This document shows, one piece after another, positions 29,588 through 38,747 of a stretch of DNA of 64,000 nt. This DNA is from Saccharomycopsis fibuligera x Saccharomycopsis cf. fibuligera (lineage: Eukaryota > Ascomycota > Saccharomycetes > Ascoideales > Saccharomycopsidaceae): assembly GCA_001936135.1 (NCBI GenBank), contig CP012810.1:2046001-2110000 (forward strand). Reading direction: 5' to 3'. The notes under the pieces were generated by a model. The model made no database searches. It was not told the DNA's origin and saw only the letters and a program-made list of their open reading frames with translations. Position numbers and translations under genes: made by a program. Every line of letters starts with the position of its first letter. Position 1 is the first letter of the stretch.

Positions 29588-30691
29588 ATGTTGCCTCTAT
29601 TCATCATACCTTCTAACTCGGCAAGGTCCGCAGGCCTTAGATTCTTATCAACGAAAATTAGTAGCATGTCCAATTATAGTACTTGCTTACTCAGATACAG
29701 CTCCCAAGTTCAGCGGCAAAGACCGCAGATGCTCCGAGGAATATCTTCAAGAACATATGCAACCTACAAATATTTTCCAAACCATAGTGGTAGCCTGTTC
29801 AATATTAACGATCAGAAAACTAGAAAAAAGCTTATTTATGGATTTCTTGGAATTGCTGGCTTTTATCTTTATAATTTGAATGAAGCCCCGATATCTCACC
29901 GAAGACGATTTTTATGGATTCCTGATTCGTTTGAAACATTTGTGGGGAACATGACGTACAATTCCGTTATGCTGCAATACCAAAATCAGCTTTTGCCTCA
30001 CAACCATCCAGTTTATGCTGAAGTTACAGATGTTGTAGATAGACTCATAAAATCCAGCGAAAAATTGATCAATACAGGTGATAACAACATTGAGGACGGA
30101 AGTTTTCTGCGTGATAAGCGTACCAAAGAGATCAATTGGCAAGTAGAGGTAGTGAATGATCCTCGTGCTCCACCTAATGCTTTTGTTATCCCTGGTGGGA
30201 AGATTTTTGTGTTTAGTTCTATTTTACCAATTTGCCATAACAAAGATGGGATTGCTACAGTTTTAGGGCACGAGATCTCACACCAATTGGCTCGTCATAC
30301 TGCTGAACAACACTCTAGTAATCCGTTTCTCACTATCGGGTTACTTATATTGTCAAGTACTATCCAGATTCCTGCTAAATATATGGATTGGGCGCTTAAT
30401 CTTGTTACCTTGAAGATGTCAAGAACAATGGAAAGTGAGGCTGATTATATTGGACTAATTTTAATGTCTGATGCATGTTTCAATCCTGAAGAGGCTCCTA
30501 AATTTTGGCGTCGCATGCAAAAGGCTACAAAGCAGGTTTCTGGTGCTATAAGCCTCCCTGAATATGCCTCCACACATCCTAATAGTGAAAGAAGAGAGCA
30601 CGACATGGTTAGTTGGTTACCAGAAGCTAGAACTAGAAAGGCTGCTTCTGGTTGTGATGACGCCCATGCTTTTTTCAGCGTACCTTGGTAG
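29588..30691 (+). CDS. OMA1: OMA1, mitochondrial inner-membrane metalloprotease
   Basis: A 367-residue M48-family zinc protease of mitochondrial protein quality control, overlapping in activity with the m-AAA protease. The N-terminal 70 residues are Arg/Ser-rich and hydrophobic with few acids, as in mitochondrial targeting sequences. A membrane segment follows (LIYGFLGIAGFYLYNL, about 80-95). The zinc site is GHEISHQLARH (HExxH at about 228-232), with the third ligand in ESEADYIGL (about 283). NAFVIPGGKIFVFS and STHPNSERR are also typical of the family. The open frame extends to a TTG at 29576; ATG 29588 gives MLPLFIIPS. Confidence 0.95.
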   Translation: MLPLFIIPSNSARSAGLRFLSTKISSMSNYSTCLLRYSSQVQRQRPQMLRGISSRTYATYKYFPNHSGSLFNINDQKTRKKLIYGFLGIAGFYLYNLNEAPISHRRRFLWIPDSFETFVGNMTYNSVMLQYQNQLLPHNHPVYAEVTDVVDRLIKSSEKLINTGDNNIEDGSFLRDKRTKEINWQVEVVNDPRAPPNAFVIPGGKIFVFSSILPICHNKDGIATVLGHEISHQLARHTAEQHSSNPFLTIGLLILSSTIQIPAKYMDWALNLVTLKMSRTMESEADYIGLILMSDACFNPEEAPKFWRRMQKATKQVSGAISLPEYASTHPNSERREHDMVSWLPEARTRKAASGCDDAHAFFSVPW

Positions 30692-30931
30692 ATAGTTAAG
30701 CATTTTCATTTAGATTAAATTCTTGTATATTTTACTCAGTAAGCCAAAATATATGTTTATATCAAACAGTTACTTATTATTTCTTGAAGAAGCAAACCCA
30801 AAAAAAAGACTCGAATAAATAAAAAATACAAATTAAATAAATAAAATATAAAAACCAACTGCTATACTAAAATACGCCGTGAATGAAATTGTTGTTTTTC
30901 AATCTGAGGCTTTTCGTTAAAAGGTACTGCC

Positions 30932-31453
30932 TCAGTCTTCAGACTCCTGAATCAATGGAATACTTTTAGGTCCGCTTCTAGTACAGTATTGATCAAAATA
31001 GGTGCTCAAAAGAAAACAAAAGACTGTTCTGGCAACCACAGGCACAACCAGAACATTACCCGTTGAAATCAACACGACAATAACAATAACAGTTATTGCA
31101 ACAATGATAGCAAAAATGTACCACCTGTACTGATAAAGAAAATTTCTAATTGGTTCAGGTAAATACTTCCACCAAGATGGAGGTGCTGTACGCTCAAAAG
31201 AGCCATCGGGTACAGGACGAGGTAATAATGGAGTAACTTCATTACTTGGACTTTCATTTCTGCTTTTGGTAAAGCAAATTCTGTTGGAATTGTAGTCTGT
31301 TGTAGTGTTAGGTGGCGCAACCAACTCCTCGGTTCCTAATGAGGAATTTTCATCGTTAACTACTTCATCAGTGTCTGTGTCCCTGACTGCAGAACTGGAA
31401 CCTCCAGGAGACGAAGCAACTGGATTAGCTGGTAATTTATCCTTGCTTGACAT
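30932..31453 (-). CDS. Small membrane protein of unknown function
   Basis: A 173-residue product with a Ser/Thr-rich N-terminal half, then a short aromatic stretch (PPSWWKYLPEPIRNFLYQYRW, about 91-111). One long or two close hydrophobic segments (about 112-153) follow before a short polar tail. NEVTPLL (about 71-77) fits an acidic dileucine sorting signal, so passage to the vacuole or endosome is possible. I do not recognise the family. It converges with OMA1 and is divergent from SMC2. Confidence 0.7.
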   Translation of the reverse strand: MSSKDKLPANPVASSPGGSSSAVRDTDTDEVVNDENSSLGTEELVAPPNTTTDYNSNRICFTKSRNESPSNEVTPLLPRPVPDGSFERTAPPSWWKYLPEPIRNFLYQYRWYIFAIIVAITVIVIVVLISTGNVLVVPVVARTVFCFLLSTYFDQYCTRSGPKSIPLIQESED

Positions 31454-31973
31454 TAAAAGTTATGAATGAGGAATGGCTTGATAGTGCAAGATCTGAGAGT
31501 ATTAGTGTTAAGTTAAGCGCCGTAGGATCTTAAGGTTTAGGATGTAAAAGCTTTTATGATGTTAGTGATGGTGCGATCTCCTGGACAATAAAAAATGTTT
31601 TTGAGACTGAACTGGAAGTCCAAAGGCAAAACACTTAAGGCGCTTAATTCGGCCAACATTATAGCCACAATTACAAATGAATATGTTCACAGTAATCTTG
31701 TGATAACCAGAAATGACAGCTTCATACAGGCTTCTGTCGGCATATGCAATGTTAGGAAATTACACACCCGGACACCAGAAAAGATGAGCGGTGTGTGGAT
31801 GCGATGTTTGTAAAATTTCCAGCTATGTTTTCTTTTGAGTTGTTTGATCCGCTTATGTTTATTTTTAATCATCAATTTGTAAACAAAACATCGCTTGTTG
31901 CCGATATATCAGCGGCTCGCTTCTTTACAACTCACCCAACCAGCTAATAAAAAATATTCACGATAATATCACC

Positions 31974-34900
31974 ATGAGGATCGAGGAGTTGATTATAGAT
32001 GGGTTCAAGTCCTATGCTGCAAGAACTGTCATTACCTCTTGGGATCCCCAGTTTAACGCGATAACTGGCTTAAATGGTTCCGGCAAATCTAATATCTTGG
32101 ATTCTATCTGTTTCGTGTTAGGTATATCTTCCATGGCTACAGTTAGAGCTTCAAATTTACAAGATTTGATCTATAAAAGAGGACAGGCGGGTGTGACAAA
32201 AGCCAGTGTGACCATCGTGTTTGATAATTCTGATAAAAAAACGAGCCCCATCGGGTTTGCTGATCATTCTAAAATTTCCATTACCAGACAAATTGTTATG
32301 GGTGGCACATCCAAATATTTAATTAATGGTCATAGAGCACAGCAGCAGACTGTGCTACAGCTATTTCAATCTGTTCAATTGAATATCAATAACCCTAATT
32401 TTTTGATTATGCAAGGTAAAATTACGAAAGTGCTAAACATGCCACCCGCACAAATTTTGGCGTTAGTGGCTGAAGCCGCTGGCACTAAACTTTTCGAAGA
32501 CAGAAGAGAGAAAGCCGTCAAAACTATGGCCAAAAAGGATACCAAATTGCATGAAATAAAAAATCTTTTGTTGGAGGAAATTGAGCCCAAATTAGAGAAA
32601 CTCAGAAAGGAAAAAAAGGCATTTCTCGAGTTTCAACAGACACAGTCTGAATTGGATAAGTTACTGAGAATTATGAATGCACACGATTACCATAATTATT
32701 CTACCAGGTTTGAGCAGTATAATACTAGATTAAAGGAGGGAAAGAACACTATAGAGGAGTTGGTAGAAGATATTGAAAGATTAACCAATGAGCTTGCCAC
32801 TCTAGAAGAAGATTTGGAAAGAGCTAAAAAAATTAAAGAGAAAGAGCTTAAAAAAGGGGGAAAACTTCAAACTCTTGAGAAAAAGGAAGCCGAAATATCA
32901 AACGAAATTGTTAGATTAGGTACTTCCAAAAGTTTGAAAGAGGAGAGCTTGAAGGAAGAGCATAAAAATATTGAAAAGACCAAAACCTCTTTGGACAAGC
33001 TCACCAAAGAGTATGAGCAAAAGTCTACAGTATTCAAAAATCTAGACTCAGAGCAAAATCAAGCCAAGGCAGAGTTGCAAAATTTTAAGGAAGAGGTGAT
33101 AAAAAAAGAAGAATTGCTAGCTTCTTTACAAACAGGTGTCTCTTCAAAAGGTAAATCTGGTGGGTACATGGGCCAACTTCAAGAAGCCAAGCAGAAACTT
33201 TCAGACTCTAACGTCAAAGTTGAACAATTAAAACTCAGGATTGATAGACTACTGAAAGAAATTGATAGTGATAAACCTAAGATTTTGAGTGCTCAAAAGG
33301 AGCATGAACATTACCAAAAAGAAATAGAGAAATTGAGACAACAACAGAAACAAGCAGAAGAGCATTTGAAAAGTGTTGGATTCAACCCTGAAAAGTTAAA
33401 AAAATTAAAGGAACAAGAACGCTCTCTTAAGCAGCAAATCTATAAGCTCTCTAACGAGCTTGAGTTCATGAGAAGGAAAATTACCTCTTTAGAGTTTCAA
33501 TACAGTAAGCCTTCGCCAAATTTTAATCCTAGTTCTATAAAGGGTGTGGCAGCGAAGTTGTTCTCTTTAGATGAATCTAATTTCGACTCAGCTACTGCTT
33601 TGGAAATTTCTGCAGGAGGTAAATTGTACAACGTGGTTGTTGATAACGAGGTGACTGGTTCACAATTGTTGGAAAGGGGTCAGCTACGCAAAAGAGTAAC
33701 AATAATCCCATTGAACAAAATCGCTGCTAGGCTGATTGACGCTCGTACGGTCGATTATGCCAAGAGCCTTTGCCCTGACAAAGTTGAACTAGCATTAAAT
33801 CTTGTTGGTTATGAGGATGAAGTATCTAGGGCGATGGCCTATATATTTGGCTCTGTTTTCATCACAAAGGATCCACAAACGTCGAAGGTTATAACATTTG
33901 ATCCAAAGATTCGAGCTAAAAGTGTTACGTTAGAGGGGGATGTTTATGATCCGTCCGGTACTTTGTCCGGTGGCAGTAGAAGACAGACGGGATCACTTCT
34001 TATCACTATACAGAATTACAATAGGTTAAATAAGGAAATCCAATCTTTGCAAATTCAGTTGAATAATGTTAAAAAAGAAATAAATCAGGAAGATTCTATA
34101 AGTAATCAAACTTTGTCACTTCAAAAACAAGTCAACTTGGCTGGCCATTCTCTTGAGTTAGCCATCAAGAAGGCTGAAGGCAGTTCTGCTAATACGCTCT
34201 TGAGAAAGCAGGAGAATAACAATGCAGAATTAGCAGATCTCAATGAAAAAGTAGTGAAGGAGACTGATTTACAGCAAACGTACCTTCACGAGCTTTCAGT
34301 TATAGAAAAAGACATGAAGGAGTTTGAAACCAACAAGGGCTCAAAGTTGAAAGAATTGGAGAAAGAAATTAAAGAATCAAGAAAGAAAATATTGAAACTC
34401 GAAAGCAGCGTTCAAGCAAAATTTGGCAAATATCAAGATTTGCAATTTGAGCTTGAAAAGCTATCTGGTGATTTAGAGGCATGTAAAGAACAAATTCAAG
34501 AAGCAGAGTCTTCTACAAATGATCTACAAAAAGAACTTCACATCATTGAAAACAGCTTAATATCACTCTCCCAAGAAAGCGAACAGCTTAATGCTCAAAT
34601 TGAAACCGAAAAGGCTAATATGCTTGGCATTAACAAGGAGATTGGCGAAATAGTTAAGTTAATTAATCAAAAGGGGAAATCGCTCAACGAAAAGAAGCTT
34701 TGCAGCCAGAAGCTTAGTCATGAGCTTGGAAAAATTGAGGCTACTACGAAAGGCTTGAAGAACCATGTTGATCATTTGATAGAAGAAAATGAGTGGATAA
34801 CGGACCAAAACATGGTTGCCGGTATAATTCAACAAAACCCTAATATTAACGTTGAAGAATGTCATGGAAGAATAAAATTTTTGAGTAACAAGTTTCAGGG

Positions 34901-35483
34901 AATGAGAAGAAAAGTCAACTCAAATATCATGAGTATGATTGACAATGTTGAAAAGAAAGAAAACTCATTGAAGTCAATGATCAAAACCATTGAGAAGGAT
35001 AAGGCCAAGATTGAGGAAACAATAATAACTCTTGATGAGTACAAACGTGAAACGCTTGTTAAAACGTGGCAAAAAGTTAGTAAAGACTTTGGTAATATTT
35101 TTGCCGATCTTCTTCCTGGCGCTTTTGCTAAACTTGTTATCCCTGAAAATAAAGATATCACTGAGGGCCTTGAGGTCAAAGTGATGCTCGGTAAAGTATG
35201 GAAGGAGAGTTTAGTAGAGTTGTCTGGTGGTCAAAGATCTTTGGTCGCCTTATCTTTAATTATGGCATTACTTCAGTTCAAACCAGCTCCAATGTATATT
35301 CTTGATGAAGTGGACGCAGCTCTCGATTTGAGTCATACTCAAAACATTGGTCATTTGATTAAGACCAGGTTCAAAGGATCACAGTTTATTGTTGTTTCAT
35401 TGAAAGAAGGAATGTTTACAAATGCAAACAGGGTCTTTCGAACAAGATTTCAGGACGGTACTTCTGTGGTTAGTTTAATGTGA
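31974..35483 (+). CDS. SMC2: SMC2, condensin ATPase subunit
   Basis: A 1169-residue SMC protein, the family's usual size. It pairs with Smc4 in condensin to compact and segregate chromosomes. MRIEELIIDGFKSY opens the head and Walker A is GLNGSGKSN (about 33-41). Two long coiled coils flank the hinge (about 520-665, ending DPSGTLSGGSRR). The C-terminal head has signature LSGGQRSLVALSL (about 1083) and Walker B MYILDEVDAALD (about 1106). Hinge and ends match yeast Smc2 closely. Start ATG 31974 lies at the conserved N-terminus. It is the neighbour of RRT5 and RPL29, as in S. cerevisiae. Confidence 0.98.
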   Translation: MRIEELIIDGFKSYAARTVITSWDPQFNAITGLNGSGKSNILDSICFVLGISSMATVRASNLQDLIYKRGQAGVTKASVTIVFDNSDKKTSPIGFADHSKISITRQIVMGGTSKYLINGHRAQQQTVLQLFQSVQLNINNPNFLIMQGKITKVLNMPPAQILALVAEAAGTKLFEDRREKAVKTMAKKDTKLHEIKNLLLEEIEPKLEKLRKEKKAFLEFQQTQSELDKLLRIMNAHDYHNYSTRFEQYNTRLKEGKNTIEELVEDIERLTNELATLEEDLERAKKIKEKELKKGGKLQTLEKKEAEISNEIVRLGTSKSLKEESLKEEHKNIEKTKTSLDKLTKEYEQKSTVFKNLDSEQNQAKAELQNFKEEVIKKEELLASLQTGVSSKGKSGGYMGQLQEAKQKLSDSNVKVEQLKLRIDRLLKEIDSDKPKILSAQKEHEHYQKEIEKLRQQQKQAEEHLKSVGFNPEKLKKLKEQERSLKQQIYKLSNELEFMRRKITSLEFQYSKPSPNFNPSSIKGVAAKLFSLDESNFDSATALEISAGGKLYNVVVDNEVTGSQLLERGQLRKRVTIIPLNKIAARLIDARTVDYAKSLCPDKVELALNLVGYEDEVSRAMAYIFGSVFITKDPQTSKVITFDPKIRAKSVTLEGDVYDPSGTLSGGSRRQTGSLLITIQNYNRLNKEIQSLQIQLNNVKKEINQEDSISNQTLSLQKQVNLAGHSLELAIKKAEGSSANTLLRKQENNNAELADLNEKVVKETDLQQTYLHELSVIEKDMKEFETNKGSKLKELEKEIKESRKKILKLESSVQAKFGKYQDLQFELEKLSGDLEACKEQIQEAESSTNDLQKELHIIENSLISLSQESEQLNAQIETEKANMLGINKEIGEIVKLINQKGKSLNEKKLCSQKLSHELGKIEATTKGLKNHVDHLIEENEWITDQNMVAGIIQQNPNINVEECHGRIKFLSNKFQGMRRKVNSNIMSMIDNVEKKENSLKSMIKTIEKDKAKIEETIITLDEYKRETLVKTWQKVSKDFGNIFADLLPGAFAKLVIPENKDITEGLEVKVMLGKVWKESLVELSGGQRSLVALSLIMALLQFKPAPMYILDEVDAALDLSHTQNIGHLIKTRFKGSQFIVVSLKEGMFTNANRVFRTRFQDGTSVVSLM

Positions 35484-35762
35484 TGGAAGCGACATTTGTA
35501 TAATTAGTAAATTTACAGTTAATATTTTTTATCATTTTTTTTTTTACTAATTTTTTTTTACTGATTTTTTCTTGTCAGCAATGTAGTTTTGTGAATCATA
35601 ACTAAAAGGTATAGGTAACGATATAGCATGAGTATGAATAAATAAATAAAAAAACAAACAAATAAATAAAAGCACAAATTATAAAAATGAAAAAAGTAAA
35701 AGTTTACAACATAGAATCAACTGAATCTCTAAATTATTTACTTTAAGAATATGTCATATAGC

Positions 35763-37120
35763 TCATGCTGTTACTTCCTGTGGTTGCTGTTTTTGTAAAT
35801 CTTCACTGACTTCTTGCGCATCGCCAGTTCTCTCGGGGTTTCCTTCGTCTTCATGAGTAGCGTTTCTTTCAGCCTTTTCATTTTCTTGTTTTTTCTCAGC
35901 ACGAGCATCATCATCCTCAACCTCGTTACGTCCAGTTGTTGCGTCCTCTTCCTGAATCAAGTCCGATGCAGCCTCAAGTGCCTGTTTTTTCAATTCTTCT
36001 TGTTTAGAAAGAATTGCATTTTTGACCTCTTCAATCTTATACTGATATGCAGGATACAATCTTATATATCTCCCGTTCAATCTTTTGTTGGCCAAGTCTT
36101 TGATTGCGTTCTGTTGACCATCTTCTGCAAGTAAAGTTATCAAAGCAGAAGCATGACGATGAGCAAAAGAAAATGGTCTGTATGGTTGTTTGCTTTTGAA
36201 GATATAAACGTCTGAAGGATCATATTCTGCAAAAAAAGCACGCAACTAGTAATTGTTAGTTTATAATGTTCAGTTGAAAACATACAATGAAAGGCACACT
36301 TACATCAGTATCAGTTATCTTTGGATGCAATTTTCCAACGAATACGGTATCTTTTGAAATTTCAGGCTTAGTGCTGACAGATTTCTTTCGTTCGACCTTG
36401 TGTGCTGATTGTTGCTTTACAGTATCAGAAGTTTCCAATTCCGCTTCATGCGCTTCTGCTTGGTTTGACCCATCTGCATCAGCATCCTCAGTAGCACCAG
36501 CATCCTCAGTAGCATCAGCAGGCTTGCTAGTCTTTTTATGCATGTTAGTAAATTGGGCACAGAAACGGACAATCAATCGCCAAAAATACAAATGTCAGAA
36601 TAAAAATACTTTGGATGCTGTTTGCTTTCTTCTAGAATATCTTCTTTTTGGAGTGTAAGGTACATATAATTTGATTCGCAATTGGCGCCCGTCCAACTCT
36701 TTGCCGTTGAGTTCATTTACCGTTCTCAAGGCGTCATCATGGCTTGCAAATTCAGCATAAGCTATTCCCAACGGTCTTTGCTGTTTGCCCTTAAGAACTC
36801 TGAGAGTATGACTAGGAACAATAACTGATCTCCTAATTACAAAGTTGTATTGGTTAATAATTAAGCGCCAACAAGAAAAATATCAAACAAAACATCCAAT
36901 GGATGGAAGCATTGTATACATACACATTGTAATCTCTCAAAAAGCCAAGAACGTCATCTTCAGTAGTACTAAAATCGACATTAGAGATGTAGATTCTATT
37001 TGTGTTGTTTTCATTCTTTTCAGTTGATGAAGCGCTGGTCGCAGAAGAAGACTCTTCAGAGTTCTCAGTTGTCAAGACTGGAATATGAGTAGCCTCAGGC
37101 TTCTCAACAGTTTCGGCCAT
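35763..37120 (-). CDS. RRT5: RRT5-like protein with two RRM domains, four exons
   Basis: Exons are read as 36924-37120, 36610-36832, 36304-36531 and 35763-36245 (minus), giving 376 residues. Introns: 36833-36923 (GTATGT...TTAG), 36532-36609 (GTATTT, TACTAAC, AAAAAG) and 36246-36303 (GTAAGT, ACTAAC, CTAG). RRM1 runs from RIYISNVDF to LRIKLYVPY, RRM2 from DTVFVGKLHPKITDTD to the fourth exon; an acidic tail follows. Both RRMs resemble yeast Rrt5 (YFR032C), a putative RNA-binding protein of unclear role implicated in rDNA transcription. The position between SMC2 and RPL29 is the same as in S. cerevisiae. The acceptor of the middle intron is the least certain: CTAG two bases on would cause a stop, whereas AAAAAG keeps the frame. 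Confidence 0.82.
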
Positions 37121-37683
37121 GATGTTGATTTTCAAAGGGGATTTGTATATTGTTGTTTCAAACAAATTCAGTTACAGCCACTGATAGTATAAGCTAAAAG
37201 TGCAACACCAAGATAAAAAAAAGAACCAGAAAACAGGCAGAAAGTGACGCAGACAAAAGCTGGATATTTAAATCTTCAAGGGACTTCATGTCAGCGCTTA
37301 AAGTGCCACAAAAAGCAAAGTGTCATCATTATGCATGCGAGTGAGACTTCAACTACGCGTCACAAACAGCTCGTAATTTATTAAAAAGCAGAATCAGCTT
37401 ACAATAGCAACATTGAAAGCCGTTGCTGGAAACATTCTCTGTGCATGCTGTAGATATCTTGATAAAATTTCAAAATGCTTACGCTCAAAAATTATATTTG
37501 TTATCGTGAAAGTACATTCAATCAAAAGATTCAACCTAACATAATATCAATTGACACAAATATGATGTAAAATAGTGCTTCATATACTATGCAGACAGAT
37601 ACAATTGACGAAACATGACAATTCAGAAAAAATGATTTTTATATTTGTTTATTTGCAGCAAGTAATGTACAACATCAGGCAAC

Positions 37684-37872
37684 TTATTTACCTTCAGCAC
37701 GTCTAGCAGCAAGAGCCTTAGCAGTACCGTGCAAAGCGTGTTTGTGGTTTCTTCTGAATTTTGGGTCAACACCTTTCAAAGAAGGGTATCTGTAGGTCTT
37801 TGGCTTTTTGATACCGTTACGGTGAGCCTTTCTGGTTTGGTTGTGAGCGGTATGGTTCTTTGATTTAGCCAT
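37684..37872 (-). CDS. RPL29: RPL29, 60S ribosomal protein eL29
   Basis: A 62-residue basic protein starting [12 protein letters not shown] and continuing [20 protein letters not shown], nearly identical to yeast eL29 apart from a slightly longer C-terminal tail. It is a component of the large ribosomal subunit. The sequence just before the ATG contains TACTAAT and CCTTTTAG followed by AAAATG, so a leader intron probably ends three bases before the start codon. It follows RRT5 on the same strand, as in S. cerevisiae (YFR032C and YFR032C-A). Confidence 0.98.
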   Translation of the reverse strand: MAKSKNHTAHNQTRKAHRNGIKKPKTYRYPSLKGVDPKFRRNHKHALHGTAKALAARRAEGK

Positions 37873-37875
37873 TTT

Positions 37876-38223
37876 CTAAAAGGTATTAGTATTCTTGTTT
37901 TGCTTGATTTAAAAAGTTTAATTAGATTCTTCTATAACAGATCAGGTCTCTCCCTTGCATTAACTATTACGGTATTGATAACTTGCAAATCTATAACACT
38001 TAATTTCTGACTATAACACAATTATTCTTGGCCACCTGTATTGCACGCAAAATACTTCATTACACTTGAGACTTTTCATATTAGATTTAAACACAATTCT
38101 CTAAATAGTTTCAAAAAAATCATATGTATATTTGCAAATGTTTAATTGCTGTGTGTGGCACTCTCATTGATTCCCTTGATTCAACTGTTATAGAATTCGA
38201 TAGATAGCATATGCTATACATAC
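37876..38223 (-). other. Probable 5' UTR intron of RPL29
   Basis: On the minus strand GTATGT begins at 38223; TACTAAT and CCTTTTAG follow, ending at 37876, three bases upstream of the RPL29 ATG. The length (348 bases) is normal for introns of yeast ribosomal-protein genes. The acceptor side is strong; the donor is the best of several candidates. Confidence 0.4.
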
Positions 38224-38360
38224 TGATTATGTTATGTTTGTTTTTGGTGAAACCTAACGTATAATAGCCATCCAAGCTATAGGTAAAAAAATATTTTTGT
38301 ATATTTTCATCAGGAAAAAAAACGATACACCGACCGGAGGAGCAGTGGGCCAGCCCAGTA

Positions 38361-38410
38361 CTCTGAGAGAGAGAAAGAGAGAAAGAGAAGAAAGAGAAAG
38401 AGACGGAGAG
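38361..38410. repeat. GA-rich (purine) tract in the RPL29-CTF18 intergenic region
   Basis: About 50 bases of almost pure purine (GAGAGAGAAAGAGAGAAAG and on). It may act as a nucleosome-depleting or GA-factor element, but nothing in the sequence shows this directly. Confidence 0.6.
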
Positions 38411-38626
38411 CGGGCAGCAGAAGCGGGGGTTACGTTATTTTTCGCGGTAATGTCATGATTATATCAGGTGACTAAACTTAGGGCTAAATCTGAGATTTAT
38501 AGTTATGGGAAAAATTGATAAGCTGTAATGTGATCAGCGCATCTTAATACATAATCATACATAAGACATGTACATACCAATATACTGGTAGAATAAACCA
38601 TCGTGCACAACCCATAAATCTTTATT

Positions 38627-38638
38627 ACGCGTACGCGT
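38627..38638. promoter_or_regulatory. Two adjacent MCB elements (ACGCGT) upstream of CTF18
   Basis: ACGCGTACGCGT is two MluI cell-cycle boxes head to tail, about 110 bases before the CTF18 ATG, followed by another CGCG. MCBs bind the Mbp1/Swi6 factor, and many yeast replication genes are expressed at G1/S through them. A replication clamp-loader gene is a fitting target. Confidence 0.7.
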
Positions 38639-38747
38639 TCTCGCGTTTCCCAGATATGTAGCTTTCAATAGGTTATGTTAGCTGATCCAAAGAAACAAAG
38701 TAGTATTATAACGGTGCGCAGAAGGCTTTACAATAAAACTGTTAAAT

